Source: Sanderia malayensis
Taxonomy: Eukaryota; Cnidaria; Scyphozoa; Semaeostomeae; Pelagiidae
Direction of reading: 5' to 3'
Assembly: GCA_013076295.1 (NCBI GenBank)
Contig: RQOL01000929.1
Coordinates: 1-64,000, forward strand
Length of the DNA stretch: 64,000 nt
This document shows, one piece after another, positions 1 through 13,849 of this stretch. A model generated the notes under the pieces. The model saw only the letters and a list, made by a program, of their open reading frames with translations, had not been told where the DNA came from and ran no database searches. The stretch's first letter is position 1, and each line of letters opens with the position of its first letter. Position numbers and translations under genes: made by a program.

Positions 1-541
1 GTGTGGTTGTGAAAGTTTAGTGTACAAAGGCAATGTCTGTTCTACCAGCCAGCTCACGAATTGGACCCTAAGGACCAGCAAAATTGCCTTGAAAATCTTT
101 AAATTCCAGAATTTGAATAGTGTATAATATTTGTTTATGAAGTAAGAGCTTTCCTTCTGGCAATAACCTAGGCACAAGTTTAGATCAGGAGACAAGAATT
201 TTCCTTTTTACCGAATTTTTCTTTGTTTCACATCGTTCATCAGTTGCTAGTTGATCTGAAATTTTTTCAATTTCAAAAAGTAGCAACTGAACTTTCAAAA
301 GGTAGTAATATTGATGCAAAATTAAGATTCGAAAAGGTGATGGAAAGAAACATATGTTGGAGCTGACGATGATTGTTGAGCTATCAAAGCATGTCATAAA
401 ATATAAGAATTGTGTGCCAAGGGTTACCTTTTGGCAAGAATTCTTTAAGCAGATATACAGTTTCCATTCTATTTATACGCGATTGTAATCTCTAAGAGTA
501 TTTCTGACATTTTACTAGAAAATGACTGCTGCTGAAGGGGC
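1..541. other. No gene recognised
   Basis: AT-rich sequence at the window edge. I see no convincing exon, repeat or RNA gene. It may be intron or upstream sequence of the plus-strand exons that follow, but nothing visible decides that. Confidence 0.4.
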
Positions 542-690
542 ACACATTCTCCAACATATGGCATCTATGTCATGGACAAAGTTGAGGGCTGTGCGCAGCA
601 GATTGGAGAAAAGGCTCTTGAAGTCTGCAAGACTTTGATGCCAAAGGAAAGGGAGCAGATTCCGATTACCGAAAGACATCTTGCTATATG
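542..690 (+). CDS. Unrecognised coding exon
   Basis: An open frame of about 49 codons reads TYGIYVMDKVEGCAQQIGE and continues to ERHLAIW, ending at a possible splice donor (ATATG/GTTTG). There is no start or stop codon of its own, and the sequence just upstream has a stop in this frame, so it would have to be an internal exon using an acceptor near position 540. I do not recognise the family. It lies upstream of, and on the same strand as, the OTU-like and PHD-like exons and may be part of that gene. The call rests on the open frame and the donor only. Confidence 0.3.
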
Positions 691-1030
691 GTTTGTTGCA
701 GCTTTTCGTGTTTTCTTACATTAGCACAGTGGAATCAATAAATTCACTTTCAAGAGAAAATGTACTATATATTGTTTCACGATTTGAATTTTATGCATTT
801 TCATGCATGCGTTAAGTATGTAACGAAATACGTTTGAGAAATTGTTCAAGAACTAATTTCAAAGGTCGAATAGTGATCGTTCATTCGTAATATATGGCAA
901 GAAATAACTTCAAGTGATTCCGTTTGAACGGCTGGTCGTTTATATAGGTTTTTATCACTTGTAATGAAGCTCTTGTTACTCTAATCTCAAAAATCTTAAC
1001 ATTCTATATCCTATATAAAGATCAATAAAC

Positions 1031-2620
1031 ATGTTTACTTATTTTCGAAGGGAAAGACATAACATGCCGTCAAACCTAGGAGATTTACAGCCAGTTGAAA
1101 TAACAAAAGACGATTGTAGTCTGTTCCGATCAGTGTCCAGAATGATATTTCAAAATGAAAAGTGTTGGTTCCTTTTGAAAGTTGGAAGCATTGCTGCTGG
1201 AATAGCTAACAAAGAACTTCTGATAGCAAAGGCAGGTTATCGTTTCAACGCCTTCACATTGCGTTGGATGTATGCCTATTATCCATCAGCTATCTCAGTA
1301 CTGTATATACTACTGTCACACCTAACCTATTATTTTCCTAGCAGCAACATTCAACGAGTAACATTTTGGTAAAGTTGTTAAGTTGACATCTTCGTTTGTT
1401 TTAGTATTCTCTAACATAATTCAATACGTTTATATTTAAATTTATATTTACGTATATATGAGCCTACGAAGTTGAAATTTTGGCTATCACTATTCTTTGG
1501 TCTGGTTCTGGTGTGTAACTTTATTTGCCACCGATTGCTTTATCAAGTTTTGTTACACACTGGCCAAGGTGTTATCCTTACATCGGTTCGTTCAACAGAC
1601 ATTATCGGCAGCGTCTTGATTCATTGTTAGGTAAAATATTTGTGTTAAATCTTATCCTAACCAAAATTGCAAATCTTCTCAATGTTGGTATAAAGTTTAT
1701 TGTCTTGGTCTCTCGTAGATTGAAGAGGATAACTTTCCATTGAGTTCCCATGACAACATCAAGAGATGTTCATCGATCTAATTCGCTCCTGGAAGACAAC
1801 AACAAAAGTAAGTATCAATTTTTGCTGTGTGTACTCACAGTTTATTTTCTTAATTTACTGGTCACCAACTAATCTCTTTCTTCTTTCTTTTGTATATGTA
1901 TTTTCACTTTGTGGGCATTTTCATTATCTATAAAATAGTGCTAGCTGTTGTTATCAATTGGTTCTTAAAATGTAATAGTGTACCTCTGCCAAACAATAAT
2001 ATCAAACATGATAGTTAATGAGAGATTCACCATTAATAATCCCTTCACAGGAAACAGGTATTCTTTCGTCAGTTTGATCTTGGAGACTCTGGTATTGTCA
2101 AGCTTCATATGCAAGAACATCAGCATTTTCTTCACTGCCACTTGTCACTGCTGCGACAAGGCAGATATTGGATTTGAAGGTCATGGCATGGATCAGAATC
2201 TGAGCATCGTCGTCGATCACTCCAAGCTTCAGCATGTTTTGCCGCTTACAATTCCTACTGAAGGATGCCCACCTGAGCAGAGAACTAGATGTGATGCAAA
2301 GATTCTATGTCGGGTAGGACGCGTCACAAATTCCCTCGTCACGTGCAAAAGATGTTTGTGGAAATATCACCCGCACTGCATTGGAGGAGAAAACCAACCA
2401 AGCGACGATTGTGGATGCAGCGACATTCCAACGAAAAGTGAAAGGTAAATAGAATCTTTGTCTTCATTCAGAATCATACCACGCTACTTACCTCTATTCA
2501 GAATTCGAAGGTGGACTTGATCAATATCATTCAGCATTACACCAATTCCAAGTTGCAAAAAGGCATCGAAGCCTTGATTCTTTCATATTCTTCTATGCAT
2601 TCGTACAGAGGTACATTCGT
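1031..2620 (+). CDS. OTU-like / PHD-finger-like protein, spliced, probably element-borne
   Basis: Several plus-strand exons. The first (about 1,055-1,235) reads ITKDDCSLFRSVSRMIFQNE, which resembles the start of an OTU cysteine-protease domain (G-D-G-N-C-L-F-R in the family). The Cys is displaced by one and Ser stands where the nucleophile is expected. A second exon (about 1,540-1,631) has PRCYPYIGSFNRHYRQRLDS and ends at a GT donor. The third (up to about 2,445) carries a Cys/His cluster, C-x(n)-CKRC-x(3)-YHPHC-x(9)-DDCGC, like a PHD finger. It ends in AAAG/GTAAAT, which works as a donor, and an open exon from 2,502 (NSKVDLINIIQHYTNSKLQ) may follow. Proteins with this OTU-plus-PHD layout often accompany transposases in cnidarians and sponges; that link is from memory and is inference here. 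Exon borders are partly uncertain and one exon near 1,720 reads poorly, so the gene may be decaying. Confidence 0.45.
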
Positions 2621-3243
2621 GTGAGTAGTTAGAGTATTAAAGAGATCATTTTCTTCGTTCTTTCTTTGCTTCTTCTTCTTGTGTAGCAAAGTTGTGTGGA
2701 CAACATTGCAAGAAATGTCAGGTTTATTAGTCCTACCTATAAATTTATTCAAACTTTGCATAAACATTCAGAAGTACAATCATAGGGGGGAGTGAGCCTC
2801 AGGTATGGAGCAATATTTACTGTCGTTCTTGTTGCTCGGATCTTCGTGATTTACAGCTCTACTCGGAAGCGAAAAAATTAATTAGTCAAGTTTGCTTCGA
2901 CTTATTATGAATTTTACCGTATGTATGACCCACCATTATACCTACGATGCCTGCTGTATCTATGCCTAGGATGCCATAAAGGACGTTTGAAGTTTGATGA
3001 AAACTATAGTTATTTTTGTTATATCATTTTCCATTAAAAAACCAACCAAAACATGGGTTAAATAGGGCTTCTAGAATACTGCAACCAAAATGAAGCAGCC
3101 TGAACCCTATTGTATGCAACTTGTGTTTACACAACATAGAAAAGTATATATACTTGAAATGTTTATCAACACTCTTTCGATGCGAAGGTAATTCCTCTTA
3201 GAACGTGAACAATTTTTCTTTATATAGAAATTTCTTCTCGCAG

Positions 3244-4922
3244 GCTTTCAATATTCAGTGATCAAGGCAAGTTCACAGAGCTGTTTGCTTTGCATGAAGT
3301 ACAGCTCAGGGTAAGATGAAAACAACCTTAAATGTTCTCATGTGCAGTTAGTTTGAAAAGAATATTTGATCTCAGGACTTGTAATGAATGGTCCATAGCC
3401 CATACATTTGAGATACCATTTGTTAAACTTCAATGTGGCAAACATATCATTCACAATGCAGTTGATGTATTGAAATTATCTATGCAGATATATATCAGAG
3501 AGTTATCAAGATTGTTCTGCTCGCAAATTTCTTAAGGAGTTTTATTTTAGGCTTTTTATATTTTATTTTTCATTAAGTAAATTCTATCGAAATATATTTG
3601 CAAAAGAATAAGACCTCATTGCACGTAGTTTTCACACCAGGTTTCGTCCCTAGGAGCTTGTGAAGCAGCTATATGAGGGGTATCCAAGCTGCAGGAGAAA
3701 CAAGCAGCCAGAGGCTAGATACCAACTTAATTGTTTGATTGCTGGTATTCAATTTGATGCCGTGAGTATGCTTGTTGATCGAAGTCTAATATTTCTTGCG
3801 CGTTAAGAATTTAAAGAAAGTGAAGATGTATTCTGAGTCATCTACCTTCTGGATTTACATTCATCTAATTGCTACATATTGTTGGAAAAAACTTATTGCT
3901 GACTGATAGACTATCCAGCCTGGGTACTAATTTGAACTCGTAGCCGTACATTTACATTCCTGGGCGTACATTTATTCTTTATAACAACATGTTTAAGGTC
4001 AAGAATAATTTTTATTTTGAAGAACTTTTCGATGTCACAAATATTTGAATGAATGGATGATAGCGACTTGGTGGCTTAATCATGGCTGCTTTTCAAGGGT
4101 TACAAATACATTTTTTACTTATTTTCAATACTTCTTTTTCAGTACTTTTTCGTGACTGATAAGTTATGGCTTTGGCTTGAAAACGATATTCCAGAAATTG
4201 AGAAAATTCATCGTGGTGAAGATTTCTTTCGTCATGTGGTCATAGCTGAGGTTTGAAATCTTTTATGATAATAAGCACACAGTTATGGTTTGAAAACTAT
4301 CTTTTTCTGTTCATTTAACATATATGTCAGCTTGTGTTGGTTATCTTTGTATCTCAGTATTAGAAGATATATTTCTGGAGCTCTTATTTGCTGTTGGAAA
4401 ACGTTATGAATAATTGGGCATGAGGAGCATGAATTAGTAATCTTCAGTTGACAGTATTTCAAGTTTTTGAATTCGAGGGTTACGGTGTCATTTGGAGCCC
4501 GTAGAGCATTGCCTCTTATCATAAAATGACACTTTGATATCCTGCTATCTGCTCTCTTTATTTGCAATTAAATGAACTCGAGCTGACTTTTGCTTTGACA
4601 TAATATTCGTCACATTCTTTAATGATAGCCTCCTCACGTTCCATACCCTAAAATTCGAAGTGTTAGTAATACTCGAATAACAATCATCATCTGCTTTTTG
4701 AATGAAACATATTGCCTCCATGACAGAAAATGGTTCTTTTTTATCAGACTCAGTTTCCTTCAACTGAACATTAAACTGAAAAGTTAAAGCATTAAAAATT
4801 CTTACTTGCAGATACTCGTCTACCTGGTGATGAAGTTAACAGAAAGCACCAGACTTGGAGCTGAAAGGATGGCTTGGAGGGTGTTAGGACGTGGTTGCAC
4901 ATATTTGGAACCAGAAGTTTGA
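3244..4922 (+). CDS. Spliced unrecognised gene or 3' part of the OTU/PHD gene
   Basis: Four exons with clean GT/AG borders are visible: 3,244-3,310 (LSIFSDQGKFTELFALHEVQ), 3,654-3,761 (ELVKQLYEGYPSCRRNKQPE), 4,143-4,250 (YFFVTDKLWLWLENDIPEIE) and 4,812-4,922 (ILVYLVMKLTESTRLGAERM, ending in LEPEV and TGA). No domain is recognised. The same strand and spacing suggest it is the C-terminal part of the preceding gene. The stop codon falls exactly at the outer edge of the left arm of the large inverted repeat, so the original C-terminus may have been replaced when that duplication formed. Introns of 340-560 bp between exons show nothing else. Confidence 0.45.
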
Positions 4923-5516
4923 AATTCAGAGACTGTCGCCAAAGTCCGGTGATTTCTTAAAATAGATAACTACAGAAATCTCTTTAGATAATGCTTATAG
5001 TGTGAATTAAAGTCAAATTAAAATTGAAAAGTTTGAACCCAGAGATGCCAGAAGGTATTCTCGCAGGCAGGCGTATGTTTTTGCTACTCTACTTTCAAGT
5101 GTACGACCGTTCAAAGCGGACAAGTGTGTTCTGACTTCTTCTGCGACAAAATCTTTGTATGTGCTTGTATCTGAATAAAACTATACGAACTAGCTTACAG
5201 TCCACAACGATTCCGTCGATCAAGGATGTATTGTAATGGAGTTAAGTTCAGAAGTAAGTTTTGTACAAATCTTGTAAACATCCTGGCTACAAGTATGTGG
5301 TTCCTAGGGTGTGTTAAGAATATATTTAATCGCGTATTTCTTTAGAGCTGTAGATGCAGTGCAGCTGTACTTATTTGAAAGAACCCATTTTAACTTGTTG
5401 ACGTTAAATCATATGTTAACGCTTATACCACAGTGTAGCACTTACAGCAAATTCGATTAGATATTTTCCATGCACAGAATATTGGAAACATATCGTTGTA
5501 TATTTCTTTCTGAGTA
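4918..5516 (+). repeat. Left arm of ~600-bp inverted repeat
   Basis: Reads from GAAATTCAGAGACTGTCGCC to ATACAACGAT-type sequence near 5,490-5,516 and matches the reverse complement of 6,116-6,716 with only a handful of differences by eye (for example GTCCGGTGA against GTCTGGCGA). The outer 85 bases are a copy of the last coding segment of the neighbouring KDZ gene, here interrupted by TGA. A 599-bp spacer separates the arms. Confidence 0.92.
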
Positions 5517-6115
5517 TATTCCATTATTGATTCCATTATCGTTGTATATTCCATTATTGATCGCAATGGATCTTGGTCAAATGCCCCTCGATGCCATGTT
5601 TTCCATAATCGTCTCGTGCTCTTTATAATCCTACAAAATTGGATTCTAAATTTAGACTTACGCCTGAAAGAAACAGTTCCAAGCAAAAGACATCCCTAAA
5701 CTTTGCGGTAGTGTAGGTACACTAACGTTGAACATGATCAATGATACTTGATTGCTTATTAGCATTTCGTTTTGATATGGCTGTCCTGTAAAATCATCAG
5801 CACATATTCCTAGCATAAAATAATATTTCCGTACATAGTTATGTGATTCAGTAACGCTCTTTCAAGATGGTTTTGATAAATGTCTTTAACTATTATTTTA
5901 GCCCAATAGATTGTGAGCAACACAATTTTGAGATCGCAAACTGATCACAGGAAGAGTCCTGAGTAACCAATTACTAAAATCGTTCTCCTCTCATGTGGAT
6001 ATAGTAAATCACAGCGTCATCAACACATACTACACTTGAGCAACTGCAGCATCACTTTTTCAAAAATGGTCATCACAGCAAATACCTATCGAATGGCAAA
6101 GAAAGACCAAGAAGA

Positions 6116-6716
6116 CTCAGAAAGAAATATACAACGATATGTTTCCAATATTCTGTGCATGGAAAATATCTAATCGAATTTGCTGAAAGTGCTACACTGT
6201 GGTATAAGCGTTAACATATGATTTAACGTCAACAAGTTAAAATGGGTTCTTTCAAATAAGTACAGCTCCACTGCATCTACAGCTCTAAAGAAATACGCGA
6301 TTAAATATATTCTTAACACACCCTAGGAACCACATACTTGTAGCCAGGATGTTTACAAGATTTGTACAAAACTTACTTCTGAACTTAACTCCATTACAAT
6401 ACATCCTTGATCGACGGAATCGTTGTGGACTGTAAGCTAGTTCGTATAGTTTTATTCAGATACAAGCACATACAAAGATTTTGTCGCAGAAGAAGTCAGA
6501 ACACACTTGTCCGCTTTGAACGGTCGTACACTTGAAAGTAGAGTAGCAAAAACGTACGCCTGCCTGCGAGAATACCTTCTGGCATCTCTGGGTTCAAACT
6601 TTTGAATTTTAATTAGACTTTAATTCACACTATAAGCATTTTCTAAAGAGATTTCTGTAGTTATCTATTTTAAGAAATCGCCAGACTTTGGCGACAGTCT
6701 CCGAATTTCTAAACCA
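6116..6716 (-). repeat. Right arm of ~600-bp inverted repeat
   Basis: Reverse complement of 4,918-5,516, about 98-99% identical by eye. It contains the last part of the minus-strand KDZ terminal exon and its 3' flank, so this arm is probably the original and the left arm the copy. Confidence 0.92.
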
Positions 6717-9700
6717 AAGAAAAAATTTGCAGTGCATCATAAAGTTCTCAGGGCCCATATAAGATAACTGTGAGCGAAGTCTTTTCAACGTCGAGTTTTG
6801 TTGTTCGTTGACCTGGCTGTTAGTTTCTTTGTACGCTGGATATGTAGACATATTGTAAGCTGTGCAGCAAGCTAGGGAAAAAATAGTAATCGTTAAATTT
6901 GACACAAAACATGACAATTCATCAAATAAATCCTCTCGTTAAAACGCCAAAGCTTATGTAGTATACACTATTCTCCAGTAACAAAGATATATTCAAAACT
7001 ACATATCCAAGCTTTATATATCAACAACAATTGTGTGTCTGTTTCGTCCAAATGTTCCAGAACCATTGCAAAGAGCGCAGAAACAAGAAAGAATGTCTGA
7101 TCGAAAAGTAAATATAAATTACCAAGAGAAAAGGAACTGATTTAATGAGCAATTGCATAAAAATCTAGTCGAATACCTAGAAAACTAAACTCATCTGCGG
7201 GAGCCAAAAAGTCTGTGGCCTATCTGATGGAATCAAGATGAAGATATGTTAAATTAAAGAAATAATACATTGATAGACAATTAAGTATAACACACACCTT
7301 TATGATTCTTCCAATGAAATCGGTCAACAAGGAACTTCGTGGCTTTGAAGAACACTGGGTCACGATTGAGGCAATATGCGTGTAAATTGCATGCATTGTC
7401 ATAGATGATGGTGCTTGGTGCTAAAGATGAAACAAACAGTGTCAAAAACATTTGAAGGATTACTTAATTTCGTACAGCAATGCAACGTGTGGTGGAATTT
7501 TTTTGCAATAACAAACATGAAGATCTATCATGAAAATACTGACAACGCTATAGAAAATCTAAACTAAATATATCAGGCCGTACCCTTCCACTACCTAACT
7601 TTCCCGTCTTTGAACAAGCAATTTGTGAAGATGCGAGTTGTTTAAAGCTGTGACGCTGGTGAAGAATCGCTGGCGAAGACTCAGATCTTTCTAGTTATAT
7701 GCTGACCGATTGCGTATAGAAATGATTACATTGCATTAATCCTGGAATTAAGGTACGAATTTAAGAGCAAATTCTGTACAACCACCTTTCGTAGTGATAT
7801 TTCTTGATCATTGAAAACTCAAAACAACACTGTTTAATGTATGATTTAATACTAGACTATTTACCATTCTGAAATCTTGTGCGGAAAATTGTGAAGGGAA
7901 TGTTCGGTGATTCAGAAGATTCCATTACTTGAAATCCATAGTTAATGCCTGAAAAACAAAAGAAACAATGCTAACGCAAGATAATTCTATGCAGTCATGG
8001 ACGGCTATCGAAATGATACGCTTCTGAGTAACAACTATTTTGATTTGTGACAAGAAAGCATTTCTATTCAAGAACATTTATACAATAGCACACAAATTCC
8101 AACATATAGATATAAACTGATCCGCCTACAGAGAACAAAAGATAGCTGTTAAAAACCGGACGTCAATCTTAGTTTGTAACAGGAGCACTAACCGTGTGGA
8201 CAGTAGACTGTAAAAATTCCAGATGTCAAAGAAGGGTGTCCATGGCTTTTCTTCGTGCAAGGATCATCTTCCTTTACAGAATTGCGAGAATCTAATTCAT
8301 ACGACCCCCTTTCACGACATTTGGATAGTGTTGGAAAAAATGCCAGTTCCTGGCCCATAGCATCCTTCAGTGTAGGACCTTGAATCAAATGTTCATCAGC
8401 AAACGGTGCTGAAGAAATACGATGCAAACGGTCAAATAAGGCTTCCCACAATGGCGGAAACTCCGTTTGCTTTATTGAACACAATACATCATAAAGAACG
8501 GGGATTTGATGTTGTAAGTCACGAACGATGAAAGGCTTAGATTTGACATCTGGTGAGCATAGCTTTTGCAGCAGTTCTTTACAAGTTGCTGATGGTGGTA
8601 TGTAAGAACAAACTGGACTGATGCTACTTAAGCACAAAATAAAGTCCATCAATGGTTTTAAAGATTTAAATTCTGTCTTAGCTTGTGACGAATTGAACAC
8701 CCTATGTATCTCAGGATAGTTAGCTTGAAGAAGATGTGCAAGTCTTTCCTGGTCCTGTGTGTCAATCTCATCTTGTTTGTCTGACTTAACCTTCCTTGCC
8801 CAGCTGTCAAGGAGACTCCTCGTTTCAGCGTCCTCTATGGCTAACCTGTCTTTGTGAAACCTGAACCAATAAATAAGAGTATAACACATTACAATAAACG
8901 ACTCTCAAATTTACGCAAAGCTGGCTTGATTAATCTTTAATGGTAAACTGCTGCATTTGATTTCTACTTTTCTCAACCTTGACGGAGAAGACTGTTTATA
9001 CACACGCAAAGATAACAAGTAATAACTCTTGTGAACAATTTACTAGCAAAGCAATCATTATAATGGATCAAAAAGCGAACTGAAGAGCAAAGTGCCATGC
9101 AGCTGAGACAAAGCAATGGCGTCTCACATATGAAACAACAGAAATCTTCGTCATGGTATAGCAGTCGCACTGTAGGGAAAGCATAATTTTTCAGGACCAG
9201 ATCAAACATCAGCTAAACTATTTTGCCATCCGAGAATATACAGTATATCAGAAAGGAGATTGATACCTAGAGAAGTCGTTTACCTACTGGCTATACAGCA
9301 TTCCCAAGCTGACTGTCGATTGAATAGAGAAGCGAGAGTCCTGTACATCTCATTATCATTGAAAAGTAACATAATGGAATGAATAGTTGATACTTACGAG
9401 TGCCGTTTTATGGTATCGTCATCAGATGTTTTTTTACTTAGATTGGGTAACAGTTGCTTGCGGAAACCTAAACTTGTACCATCACACACAAATATGTCCG
9501 GTATTTTACCGCAGTCTGAGCATATCTCCCAGTTGTCATACGGACTATCAAGGAGTTCAAGAAATGAGTACCAGCTTGCCCTCCAGTGTTGATAGCTGAA
9601 ATCCTTTACAAATGAGGTGAAACCTAGCTCGATCTGCTGTCGAGTCATGGCACAATAGTAGCTGTGTAAGGTAGAGCTGCAAAGAAAACCAAACACTAGT

Positions 9701-12700
9701 TCAGAATTACAAATAAATATTCGAAGGGGGTTGCTTTGTAAAAATAACTTTTGGATGGGCGAATAGCAAAGGACAACTTTTCAAATAGCACAATAAATGA
9801 TTGGTCGTGGGCTGCTATTCTAGCGGATAACCTTATGGAGAAAAATGAGAAATGGCAGGCTTTTCGACCAGATTTACAAGCTTAGATATTGTAACTACTG
9901 ATGCCTTCATCTTTTATCTAATCCTATTCTACCCTTGCAGAGAATTTATTGAACATTCAATTTTATGTAGAAGAGAAATTCTCTGACGAGGGCTACTCCA
10001 GGGATTGGGGGCTTATTCGATAGTAGGTACTTCAGGGCATGAAAACCCACCCGACCATGCGACCAGGTGGTCGCAGGAAATTTTCAATTCATAATTTTTT
10101 GCAAGAAATTTTGAAAAATATCCCTTTCCCTATCACATGCTCTGTTTTCTCAATTTTTGAAAATAAGGAAAACAAATAATGAAGTCAAGCAAAAAGTCAG
10201 CTAGCATAGATTGTATCTCAAGTACAATTTGCATTCATATTGTATACAACAAATACAAGATCCAGATCAGAAAAGAACTAGATTTTCCCGTACGCCTTTT
10301 AGAAATTATAAATTATTTCTTTGATGGGGTCCCAGCTTCATGCAACTTTATTTTTCTTGATAACATGTTATTGCATAGCTACCTTTGGATCTGGAACCTG
10401 AAATTTTTTCAAGAAAGCGGGATTTTTTCACTTTCTTGTGCTTGCAGGAAATTTAAGAATCTAAATACGTATTGGTCACAGGAATGAAAATATTTTTTCC
10501 AGGACTTACATAGCCATGAGTAGCTGCGCTTACAGGTCTCTAGGGAACAGTAACTTTGAATAGCAAACAGCTTAAACGTAGGTAGTAGGTCAAAAGGGAG
10601 TGCAACAAGAAAAGCTATCATCAGCGATCTCTATTTAACTGGAAAAGGGGAGAAGTATTTCTGTTCCTTCGTGCAACTAAAATCCATGGACGATGCTTAC
10701 AACACAATTCTTAAATTAAAAAAAAAAAGGATAACAAATATTTGTAGGCAAGCTACGATAAGACAAGTTGAAGTTTGAAGAGAAAATGCGAGTAATTCGA
10801 GCGACCAGAGTATGATAACCAGAGAATAATAATTACTTATGATAATTTATCTCACCTTCCTCCAAAGACGAAATGGTACATATAGTCTCGAAGAACATCA
10901 TGTCCATTGAGGAATCGACCCATATTCAGAATTCCATCGAGACTGCCATCATACTGGTTAACAAACTTGCAAGCAGGGCATTCTTTAATATATACTGCAA
11001 CAAACACAATAAAATAATAAGAATCAGCACAACTCGGATCATTGTGTTTAGACTGCTGTACAACACTTTTCTGGAAAGTTTTATTCCTGTAACGAGTACA
11101 GATATTTTGTTGAACATGGCAAAAAAAATATCAATTTGAAACATCAATTTGCAAAAATTGGTGTGGGCTTAGTTCCATACCTTTACAAGTCAATGGACTC
11201 AATTTTGTGTACAATGGCAATGATACTTCACTCCCATCAAAATCAAGTGGACATCCACAGTCTTGACAGCTGTCATTTCGATTGGGCAGGATTAGAATAT
11301 CACCTCTCTTTTCGATAAAGTTTGCATAGCCGACTGCCAGTTTGCTAGCTAGGTCATTTGTCAGCCTTACAGGTATCTTTTTATGAGACATGGGTTTCAA
11401 CAAAGTGAAGGAAGATATCTGCCAGGGAACACGCTCTTTCTCAATTAAGTCATAGGCTATGTTTGGGATGTCAGACGAACTTGCTTCTGTTGATGATCTG
11501 AGGGTTTCAACGTGTATGCAGCTGTTTGAATTGTATTTGCAAGTGATACATCTCAGCTTTCCCATTTCAATACCAACAAAGCCAGTTTTTCCTTCAGCAC
11601 GTATGCATATTTTTGATGAATCGTGAGGAAGTTCTATGATCTCTACTGATTCCTAAGAAATAAAGTAGTTAAATATAAATAAACGAAATGTAACAAAAAT
11701 AATATAATAATAACATTTATATACCAACAATTTTTTTTTAATTACCAGACTGACTATTATCATTAACTAAGTAATCAACAATTGGATGGCCAAAATAGAC
11801 TTTGTGCAGCATCATGAATCATTTTGCACCTGAGTTCATGAAGTGTGATCAGCTTACAGCAAAAACAATAACTAAATTTGAATTACATACCTCATCTGGT
11901 TCCTCTTCGGTGGACACTAAAATTTAAACATAATAGATTGTATTAGGCATAAGATATATATCCTTGCAGTCTTTGTGCATGTTCTATGCTATGTGCTCTG
12001 TTGTATAGTGTGCAAAACCTTGCAAACAGTTTCTAAATAAAAGTTTTGTAAAATTAGAGATTCTAAAACCAAAGGTAAAATTGTAGGAGTTTTTAGATTT
12101 ATATGCATGCATATATGCATATGGCTAAGCTGAATCCTTCATGGTAGTCACTGTGCTATATACTTCTGAACCTATGAGGCAGATACAGCTTAAATATATT
12201 GCAAACAGCCAAATGATACTGTATTGTAACATGATTAGAATGAGAAGAACCGATTATAGTGCACACATAACTCTGTCCAACAGGCAAGTAGACATTAAAT
12301 GACAGAGTTGAATGCATATTCATATATATCATATTACATAGACAAAACTCACATCCTGTCAGCAGTAACCCATGGTTCACATCAAGCTCTCTGCAAATAA
12401 ATGATACAGCACTGGTGTGGATACATGAAATTTCCAAGGCAGCAAGCTCTAAAATTAAGACAAATCAACATACAATTAGTGGAATTAGAATAACTATCTT
12501 ATTTGCAAATCGAGTGAGGATGCTGTGATAATCCTTAAATTTTTGGGAAAATGCCTCAAAGTTTAAAAATGACCATAAACACTATCATCTGATAAAAAAC
12601 TTGCGCTTTGTGTGACAGTATTGAATTTCCATTTACTGTACCTGAGAATTTTCTAATGCAATACAGCATGCATAACATTTCACAATTTTAATCAAAGGTT

Positions 12701-13813
12701 TTTTGCAAATAACATATTTATTCATATTTATTCAAATATACATGCCACTTTTAGCACAACTTCATAGCAGGTAAAGCAAAACTTCACCTGAAAAACTTCC
12801 ACATATCTAATTTATAAATCACAACACCTTCTTTAGAACATAGCAGACTGAAATTCGAATTCTTGACAAACTTGTGTTGTGTTTCATTACAGCTGCAGCA
12901 ATAGATCCAACTTGAGGTTTGAGAACCGTCAATGGTCATCAACCTGACAGCTTTCCTTGTAATTATAAGGTATTTGTTTGTCTGTAAATGGAAAAGGATA
13001 TATATGATCCAATGATTCAGTTATAAGGGAGAAATATAATTAGTTCAATTAACTACTGGCCAAACAGAAGCTACACAGATATAACAATCAAAACTACCAA
13101 TCTAGAGCAGTGTTACTCTTTAGTAACCTTCATTCCCTCTAATAAATTTCTTGTTTACAGTATCTATCCTATGTACTATCCTAAGCATGCAGATTTCAGC
13201 ATACGAAGCTGTCAGAATCTAGATCCCCCTTCCCTTCTACTGTTCTCTACTGTGCTACTGTTCCCAAACAAAATTAATAATCTTACAACATAAATACTAA
13301 TACAATTAGTATCAGTGAATTTCAATACATCAGATCAATTTAAAATCAAAACTTTGATGAATGCCCAAGACAAATAATCTAGGTTGCATTAAAAGCATAG
13401 CTTTAGTTTACTGACGAGGAAGCTATTTGAATTCTAAGGCCATTTTCAATGAGACCTTGGGTGTGGAAGGGTTTTGTTTTGTTTAAAAATGTACAGCTAT
13501 TAGTAAATCTCAGGTGTGCAAGTGCCACGAGTCTCCAAACTGGATCAGGATCACAACAATCAAAATATATACAGTATATATATGTGTGGGTTTATTTTGT
13601 TCTTATGTGTTCTTTTTACAACGTATACATAGCACAGTATTGTAGACAAACTCTTGACTTATCTTGTTATATTTAAATATAAATAAAATACATTACATAT
13701 ATATTTGTACATATATATATACATTATTAACAATTATTTTATATAGGTACATTAAATATGTACATTATTATATTTATTTAATAGGTATATATCATAGATT
13801 TAATGTAGGTACA

Positions 13814-13849
<36 letters not shown>

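Noticed and set aside
5423..5686. Minus-strand 87-codon frame in the inverted repeat
   Set aside because: Crosses from arm to spacer without motif; a by-product of the repeat.
9387..9599. Plus-strand frames of 60-70 codons
   Set aside because: Antisense to the KDZ exon with CDGTSLGFRK.
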